Assembly: GCA_037074705.1 (NCBI GenBank)
Contig: CM073595.1
Location: forward strand, 26,069,501 to 26,133,500
Origin: Zhengitettix transpicula
Taxonomy: Eukaryota; Arthropoda; Insecta; Orthoptera; Tetrigidae
Reading direction: 5' to 3'
Length of the DNA stretch: 64,000 nt
In this document: positions 57,147 through 64,000 of the stretch, piece by piece
Position numbering within the stretch: position 1 is the first letter of the stretch
How the letters are laid out: every line of letters begins with the position of its first letter
The notes under the pieces: generated by a model
The model's database searches: none
What the model was told of the DNA's origin: nothing
The model's input: the letters and a program-made list of their open reading frames with translations, nothing else
Position numbers and translations under genes: made by a program

Positions 57147-57476
57147 TCGGCCAGCTGCCTCCTAAACTGGTCGAGGCACGGAGAAAGGAATGCTGCGTCC
57201 CCACAGCAAACTCCTCTCCCGCTATCGGAAGGGAGTGGGACAAGTACCCAATGCCCGACCTACCTGATGCGGGTTTTTCTAAGGTTTTCCCTGCATTTAT
57301 TTAGGCGAATGCCGGGTAGGATCCTTAAAATATAGCCCGGGGACCCTAGTAACCCTTGGCTACCTTCCTCTACCCTTCCGCATCCCCCCTTTCAAATCCC
57401 TTCCTGTGCTATTAAAGGGGAGTTGCCCAATGTGGATCACCCTCATGTAGCCTGTAGCCCTTAAAAAAAAAAAAAA
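57147..57476 (+). mobile_element. GC-rich retroposon with poly(A) tail
   Basis: The segment is about 50% G+C in AT-rich DNA, abruptly bounded, and ends in an uninterrupted run of 15 or so A (about 57462-57476). Landmarks are GGGAGTGGGACAAGTACCCA, ATGCCCGACCTACCTGATGC, GGGTTTTTCTAAGGTTTTCC and GGCGAATGCCGGGTAGGATC. No open frame. A poly(A) tail without coding sequence fits a SINE or the 3' end of a LINE. I see no tRNA-like boxes and no target duplication. Confidence 0.7.
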
Positions 57477-58416
57477 AGTTATTGCACGATTTTTTCTGAT
57501 ACTGACGAAATTGATAAAATCACTTTAAGTACGAAATTACCAGAACGTTTCCTGAAATCGATGTAATTAATATTGCAAACTGTTTCCTTATTTACAAATC
57601 CCCATTCTCATCTATGATTTTTCGTGAAATTACTTCAAATCTATGGTGAAAATAAAAAGTTCTAATAATCAATTGGCCCAAGGGTATAAGAATAGTTTCA
57701 TTGTTCAGTGATATCAAAAAACTTTAACGTATGTATTTTAAGTATTTGACAGATTCTGCGGTACTTTAACCATTTCTAATAAATCGTAGAAATCAACATA
57801 TTTTTCTTCGTAAATAATCTCAATACTTCTGCTAAACAGAAAAAAAAAATATAAGAGTTATCGTTAGTTTATTTGTCTACGGTTTTCATTATCCGTCGAT
57901 TTATGGTCCTAATAATTAACATCGGCCTTGTTCTCCACAACACAAGAATAAAGTCCAACTTTAATCGTCTTATAACAGAAGCAGGAGGTTCATATATATA
58001 TATATACGCATTCATTCGAACACGAGAAAAATTTCATCAATTCTCTTTCTAATACACATCCCAAGAACAACTGTTTGCAAAGGGAATCAATCCAATTACC
58101 AGTTTGAAAATATTGAGGACAACAGTGGAATTCTATACAGGTATGAATGAGGGTGGCTTCCTCATTAGAGAGAATCGTAAATGCGGCCAATTCCAGCTTC
58201 TGTATTTATCGGTTTCAGTCCAATAGCCTTATAACTCTGTCCTATTTTGTTACAACCCCTTCATCTCTAATTGCTTAAAAAAAACTATATGCCATCAATA
58301 ATTTCTTTTCTTTCCAGTCGACGACAAGCCGAACTCGAGCTTCCGCACATTATTTTACGGTGATACATATCCAAAATTATATTGAGAAATTTATTTTTTC
58401 ATGAGAAAATTGTAAG
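57477..58416. other. No recognisable feature
   Basis: AT-rich, with a 66-codon unassigned minus-strand frame (57990-58190) and a short AT dinucleotide run near 57993. Nothing else was seen. Confidence 0.4.
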
Positions 58417-58426
58417 TATCTCTACT

Positions 58427-58670
58427 TCCGGCCTGCTGTGGTGTTGTGGCCAGCGTCATTGCCTTGCATCACAGAGGTCCCGGGTTCGAATGCTAGATGT
58501 TTGTGGTCGTCCTGGTCAAGACAACTGGGGTTAAGGCTGTTGGAGAATCGACACTCTGACCAGGTGTCACTCCTAAATCCAGAATGTGTCATGTAAGATG
58601 ACAGTCTGGCAGCCGTCTCGGTAGGCCAAGGCCCTTCATGGGCTGTCGAGCTAAGGAGTTAGTTAGTTAA
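58427..58670 (+). mobile_element. Full-length tRNA-derived SINE (family 2) with clean target duplication
   Basis: TATCTCTACT flanks the element on both sides (58417-58426 and 58671-58680). The 244-bp body opens TCCGGCCTGCTGTGGTGTTG with A box TGGTGTTGTGGCCAGCGTC, then B box CCCGGGTTCGAATGCTAG. The body runs through GTCGTCCTGGTCAAGACAAC and CACTCTGACCAGGTGTCAC to the 3' domain GTCATGTAAGATGACAGTCT, TAGGCCAAGGCCCTTCATGG, and ends in a short (GTTA)n tail. It landed at the edge of the MITE-related repeat at 58681. The exact duplications suggest this is among the younger insertions in the window. Confidence 0.9.
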
Positions 58671-58680
58671 TATCTCTACT

Positions 58681-58850
58681 CCTCCAAAAAAATATCTGCG
58701 CCCCTTCCGGATAGCAACACACAACACACCTGTGGTTTGGATTATTTATTATTTCACAGTTTCTCAATTCGAATATTAATTTGCCTCCCTTGCTCTTATT
58801 TAAAAGATATACATCAAAAGTACCTGCAAAATGCTAGTGTTAACTACAAT
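58681..58850 (+). repeat. Dispersed MITE-related repeat copy
   Basis: GCGCCCCTTCCGGATAGCAA, CACAGTTTCTCAATTCGAAT, CCCTTGCTCTTATTTAAAAG and ATATACATC follow the order of the copies at 12.7 and 16.3 kb. The SINE at 58427-58670 inserted at its 5' edge. Confidence 0.6.
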
Positions 58851-61074
58851 TTTTTTTAACAACTGCAACGTTAAAAGCAGGATCTAATATTACTAAGGAA
58901 ATAATAATTTCCCAATTAGAAATAATCCTCACACATCCATACAATGCTTTTCTAGTGTAATTGTTATAATGTCGGCCTTTTTTCTCTTGATCTGTTTTGT
59001 TTTCTAGATGCAACATCGTTCGTGCGTCACGATTTCAAATGTATAGTTTCATCAATAAAACAGTAACAACCTAATTTGTATTAGTAACTGGCATGGCTAA
59101 GGAGACGAAGAAACTCGCGTTATCAATGTATAGCTAATAATTGATTCATATTCGGATGCCTCTAAAGAGAATTTAAGAGGAACGATGATGAATTCTCAAC
59201 ACATTTGTAGTATAATAATTTTGCTACTACCAATGTAAGGAATCAATTGAATCTATATCAGTTTTCTAAAAATCGCATTTCTTCGAGATTGCCTTTAATT
59301 CTTATCAGGACCAACCACATCGTCTTGATGAATTTTATTTTATCATATTTATAACAATTATTCTTTATAACACATTACAAAAAAATTTAAAATGGTGATA
59401 ACTATAAGGAAAACTTTGTATGGTAACTAAAACATGTTATTTGTTGTATATTGGATAAGAAATATGTACATAAATGCTTTGAAGAACCATAAATAAGAGA
59501 ACATAAAGCTCCAGGTAGAGAATTACAAACTATCATGAAAAGTGAAGATGTCACGTTTTTGTTTTTTTAGAGGCAAAATTTACTAATGTTAAATATTTGT
59601 GAATTTATCCGATGGCAAGTTTCCTGCTTTACTATTTCATGAATTGTGGTATTATATTGTCATTAGCAACTGAAGTTCATATTTTATACCGTTATTTTTA
59701 TTTCCCAATATTCCTGTAATACGGGATTATTAACAACGTGTGAAACTTATACAAACGATTTTTTTACCAGAAAATATACGAACGTGACAGCCTGCGATTA
59801 TGAATGATTTCAACGTAAAATGCGAACTGCGAACAACACGTTCCATTGATGTTGATTTATATCCTGTACTCGCCTCTACCATACAAGTAAGTAATTTCTA
59901 ATCCAGAGAGTTATAAAAGAGAGTTCTAAATATATATTTATAAAAAAAAAACATCGACTACGTCAATATAGAAATTATTCTAACGATTCTCAAACAATAA
60001 ATTAGCTAATAATTCGGATTCGTGACTAGTTTTCGATGCTGTACTAAAACACTAAATTAAAATAATTCAGCTTATCTCGTGCCAACGCCCTGATATGTGG
60101 CACTTTGAACTTTTCTGAGGTTTTCTAGCGTGCTATCGAGACATAAGCCGAGGGAAGATACGGATCCTCGATTAAAAGATCCTGCGATTAGAAGACCAAG
60201 GAGAGTGCTTTAAGGTATAATCTTGCTAAGAGGTATCGAGTTTGCTTTTATATCTATAATTTAAATCGTCTAGCAGGGACATAATTAATAGCAACAGTGT
60301 TATACTTAGAATGGGTTAAAAATTAGACGGATATTTATCTCAAAATAAATTCATTTGGTAGAAAAATATGACAATAATAATATATAAGTGTAGTGAAATT
60401 TATTTATACTTTTATCAGGTATTCCATTATGTTAGGTTTGTCGAAGAATCATTAGTCCCTGCTCAATCTTCTATTCGTTGCCTTTCTTCCGTTTGGAACA
60501 TTCACGTTATATTTGCCAACCTTTCTCTTTTCCGTTCCACAGACAACGGAATATCATAAAAACGTCTCTGTAGGTGTCAAGATATCAGAATCATACTACG
60601 GCATAGATTTATAAAACTTCAATCAATTTTAAACCAGGAAATGCATTTAGAACAAGGAAAATAGAGGAATATTATTCCAATTAAGAGGTTAAGTCTAATT
60701 GTCTTTCTGAGCTAGAAATCCAATATATTTTGGCAACTTACAGCGCTATCACTTCAGTTTGCTCTGCGCTGTGGAGGAGTAAATGTCTGTTTTCACCAGA
60801 GGAGAACAGCTTTCTGTGAACCGATGGTGTTGTATAAGATGAAATCCATAGAAGACCTTCAACATAATAAAGCGGTTGAAAAACGTGAAGGACGGTGAGA
60901 GCAGAATGTCCTGTCACATTCTTAGATTTTGAAAACATTGAGTAAGTCCATGTCCTCACTCCGAATAACCGGAAGATGAGTATTGATGGCGAAAACTGTG
61001 AAAACAGCTATTTATAATACAAAAATTGTAAAATTTACGCTTATAGAACAATTAGTAATCTATACGGTAATTTC
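58851..61074. other. Unassigned
   Basis: AT-rich. Frames of 63 codons (60368-60559) and 73 codons (60738-60959, minus) are not recognised. No repeats shared with other parts of the window were found. Confidence 0.4.
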
Positions 61075-61195
61075 TATATAAATTTAAACGCGTGGTCAGA
61101 TAACAACAAAAATTGGTACACATATTCTTCAAAATACGAGAAACGGTACTGTGGGGGTAAGAATCCCCTAGCATAAAGGTAGAAAGAATTATAAT
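61075..61195 (+). repeat. Dispersed Helitron-like head fragment, copy 6
   Basis: AATTTAAACGCGTGGTCAGA, TTGGTACACATATTCTTC and TGTGGGGGTAAGAATCCCCT followed by AGCATAAAGG match 6222-6335, and match the head of the Helitron-like elements more weakly (GTACACGTGTTCC then TGGGGGTAAGA). GGGGTAAGAATCCCC is a small hairpin. No 3' CTAG terminus is present. Confidence 0.5.
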
Positions 61196-62168
61196 TGAAA
61201 AATGTGATCATTTTGTCTTGAATTACTGCGCGCGAATAGACCATGACGTCACAAGAGAGACGTTACTACGCGACGAACAAAGGAAATAGTTCCTTTTTCC
61301 GTAATGAAATAAAGCAGAAATATTTTTATTGAATAAAAATAAAAATATAATTTTATCCAGCAACACTCCTTCAAATGATAATAAAAAACAATATGAAATT
61401 CTTTACGATCCTTGCGGAAAATGTAAGTTAATTTTCGCGCCATATTATTGACTCCAATACGGCGACCATTTGTTTACATTGTAAATGTAGCTAACAAATT
61501 CATCAATTCAATCTGTCGTAATGTCTGAGGACTGGGGGACAATTATATCCTGCAATACTCAAGGAGTATATTTATGAAAAAATTCGAAGGCATGTTTGTT
61601 GGCATTAATGCAATAAAATTCAATGTAAGTATAGCACCGGGAGGAGGAGATGGAGTGTTGATAAAATTACCATTCTCTCTGCATAACTAGGTAAAATCAC
61701 TTTTTGACTAAAGATTAACGTAGAATTAAATACTTTTTCGGGTTTATATAAATAAAGTACGAGCACCCACCTAGTTTTAATTTTAATTTAATATGCATAC
61801 TTTATTTTTATGTCGGTTCCTGTATACTGACGAGCTATCTTAAATCGAAGTCTACAATAAATTCAGCATGTAACTTGAGAATTTAAAACCAATGGAAAAT
61901 CCAGAGATTCCTACGAAAACCCCTGTCTATGTAAGCTAGAAACGTGTGTAGAAGTATGTAAATTGACCTCCTCGACATCTGAAGTTTGAAGTCATTTCGA
62001 AGCGGAAAGCACCCTCTATGCAAATCAAACTGCATAATGACAGTATTATTTCCTATGATAAAACAGGAATATCGCCAGCTTTTGATGATTCCGGAGAAAA
62101 TAAAACAATAGCTAAATTCCCATGATGTTACTCTCCACTTGAATACATTGACAACATAACTATGTTTT
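61196..62168. other. Unassigned
   Basis: AT-rich DNA with a 64-codon unrecognised minus-strand frame (61249-61443). Nothing else seen. Confidence 0.4.
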
Positions 62169-62537
62169 TAATTTATACGTTCGACATATTCAATTTTAAC
62201 GACTCTCCATTCCCGTTATAATAAATCAGAATACATGTTTAGGCACGTACGTTTATTCAAAAGATGAATGAGTATTACGATAAAATCATTTTTGTCATTT
62301 ATAATTAAAGACCGTTAACTACACGTAAAGTTTGATACTATTTGAGAAGATAATTTATACGTTCGACATATTCAATTTTAACGACTCTCCATTCCCGTTA
62401 TAATAAATCAGAATACATGTTTAGGCACGTACGTTTATTCAAAAGATGAATGAGTATTACGATAAAATCATTTTTGTCATTTATAATTAAAGACCGTTAA
62501 CTACACGTAAAGTTTGATACTATTTGAGAAGATAATT
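62169..62537 (+). repeat. Perfect 182-bp tandem duplication
   Basis: 62169-62350 is repeated at 62351-62532 without a single difference, and the match runs on about five bases to 62537. The unit contains TTATACGTTCGACATATTC and TTTAGGCACGTACGTTTATT and has no coding frame. Identity in DNA where the repeats are mostly 75-90% similar implies a very recent duplication, or an assembly duplication. Confidence 0.95.
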
Positions 62538-63082
62538 GTCGATGAAAACAATATCTTGGCGTATATTAACTGTGAGTTCCTCTTTAAATATAAAACCCAG
62601 GCCTAGTAAGGTTTCCAAATATTGACCATTTTACAATAGAAATATTCCAAACTGTCTTCCCCATTCCAAGGAATATGGATAATTTTTTTGAGAGTTTTTC
62701 AAATTAGAAAGGTCCTAATCATGCGTGCCACATCGCAGTGAAAGTCACCCCGCATATTCACCAGTGTTCCAGGAAATTATAAAAAAATACAGGTACTACT
62801 ACCACGTGTCAAGAATGAATTAAACGACTACAGTGCGAGTCACATTTCTCGGAGGTCCAGTTTAGTATCCTGCTAAGATTAGTAAGGTAGCACCTATAGC
62901 TTGACCGCGTTGGATAGTTGTGGTATATGTGTTTATTCCGCGTTGCCTCCCTTCCCACAATATCCGCTACATGCCTTCGCTGCTGACAAGTGCTATAATA
63001 CGACATCGTCATATATTCTTTTATTAAAAGGCCAGTCAACCAAATTAAATGACGAAACTCTTAGCACAAGAAATATATATAT
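62538..63082. other. Unassigned
   Basis: Overlapping frames of 76 codons (62809-63039, minus) and 66 codons (62901-63101, plus) are not recognised. The region ends in an ATAT run that forms the 5' target site of LTR copy E. Confidence 0.4.
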
Positions 63083-64000
63083 TGTAATGCCAATTAATTA
63101 GGACATTAATTGTTTGAACATAAAAAAATCTAAATTGTTTGAGAAATCCTTTGTAGCGGCGATCCAGAACATAGCGACAATGGAGCCCAGCTCTGTTCCT
63201 CTCTCGGAAGGTCCGAAAAATGGCGTATTGCGCGCTAAAATGAGAGACGAGAGTTCAGTTCGCAGGAAAATATTGTGAGGAGCAGTTCGCGGAAAGACAT
63301 CATCAAGGTATAACTGGAGGAGAATTCAACAGAGTTGGCAATTAGGATTTAACAGAGTTAGTTGGTACCTGGACATTTCTGAGGACAAAGTAAAACATTC
63401 ATGAGAGCATAACGTCGAAACTTGCTAAGTAAAAGCAGTTTTGTGTCCATAGCCGGCCAGAAATAGTAAAAATTTCAATTTGAGTCCAATGCAGTAAAGA
63501 CTGGCAAATCTACAGACCAAGGAATTCGCCTAAGGCAAGCAGAATTCACCTAAGACAAGCAGTCAACAGGTAGCTGACAACAAAAGGTGAGGATCATCCG
63601 AGTTCCTGACATCATCTAAATTTTGGCTTAGAATCAGTGTAAATTCCCGCAATAGTGTATTTCGAAAACGAAAGGTATTCTGGAATGCTGGACAAATGTG
63701 AGTAACAAAATACTAAATGATTAATTATGTAAACGTAATTGAAAGATAGACGTCAGATTTCGTTCTCCGTTTAAATTGTTAATTCGTTCTAATCTTTTAC
63801 TGCTTAATTTCGTTCTCATTTCAAATTTCGTTCTAGTTTAATGGTCAAGTAAATTTCTTTTCTTTTAATTGTGATTTGTTCGTTAATAAGATTATAAATA
63901 TAATTGATTTGTCCATTATCAAACCCAGTGAAGACCCTGAGATCTAATATTTAAATTTATGTAATTGTTTTTAGATTATTTGTCACGAAATAAATCGTTT
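63083..64000 (+). mobile_element. LTR, copy E (plus strand), cut by the window edge
   Basis: It starts TGTAATGCCAATTAATTA immediately after ATAT (63079-63082), like copy D. The U3 shares GAGCCCAGCTCTGTTCCTCT and the GGCG-ATTGCGCGCTAAA-type stretch with copy D (near 49355-49405). TATCAAACCCAGTGAAGACC then CTGAGATC (about 63918-63945) is the R/U5 signature. The 3' terminus lies beyond 64000, so it cannot be seen whether this is a solo LTR or the 5' LTR of an element with coding genes, or whether its U5 carries a PBS array. At over 918 bp it is longer than D, with extra sequence in U3. Confidence 0.8.

Overview
The window looks like AT-rich, repeat-dense intergenic or intronic DNA from a eukaryote, most likely an insect. 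It holds several decayed mariner transposases, jockey/I/CR1-type non-LTR retrotransposon fragments, Penelope fragments, Helitron ends, MITE-like foldbacks and tRNA-derived SINEs. I found no host protein-coding gene, no functional-looking tRNA or rRNA gene and no CRISPR array. No open frame exceeds about 180 codons, and every frame I can assign belongs to a mobile element that stops, frameshifts or internal deletions have broken.

Layout: 0.9-1.2 kb foldback MITE; 3.1-4.2 kb LTR (minus); 4.3-5.2 kb internally deleted mariner; 6.4-7.0 kb LINE fragment; 8.5-10.2 kb MITE cluster and a 692-bp foldback; 11.7-12.3 kb Helitron-like element; 14.1-14.5 kb Penelope fragment; 18.3-21.3 kb two opposed LTRs; 22.3-22.9 kb 141-bp tandem repeat; 24.8-29.3 kb nested complex (inverted repeats around a jockey fragment, then a RNase H-bearing LINE split by a mariner); 30.7-31.8 kb two Helitron ends in a partly duplicated segment; 32.5-33.4 kb LINE RT; 33.8-34.5 kb deletion-derivative DNA transposon; 35.3-40.2 kb quiet AT-rich DNA; 40.2-41.4 kb near-palindrome, LINE RT and Helitron fragment; 43-48 kb SINE, two mariner-like relics and a LINE relic; 48.9-50.8 kb tRNA-like repeats around an LTR; 52.3-53.7 kb candidate regulatory block, palindromic motif cluster and second Penelope fragment; 57.1-58.9 kb poly(A) retroposon and a SINE with clean target duplications; 62.2-62.5 kb perfect 182-bp duplication; 63.1-64.0 kb LTR running off the edge.

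The most interesting pattern is the LTR family (five copies). All run from TGTAAT to ATTACA or close variants. The flanks are ATAT on both sides in three copies, at the one visible side of a fourth, and approximately in the fifth. In all four copies whose 3' end is visible, the end of the LTR carries two or three tandem units, each with a primer-binding-site-like motif. One is an exact 18-mer, TGGCGCCCAACGTGGGGC, matching the 3' end of tRNA-Lys(CUU). A PBS normally lies just outside the LTR, so an LTR with a built-in PBS array is unusual and could give the element several alternative U5 boundaries.
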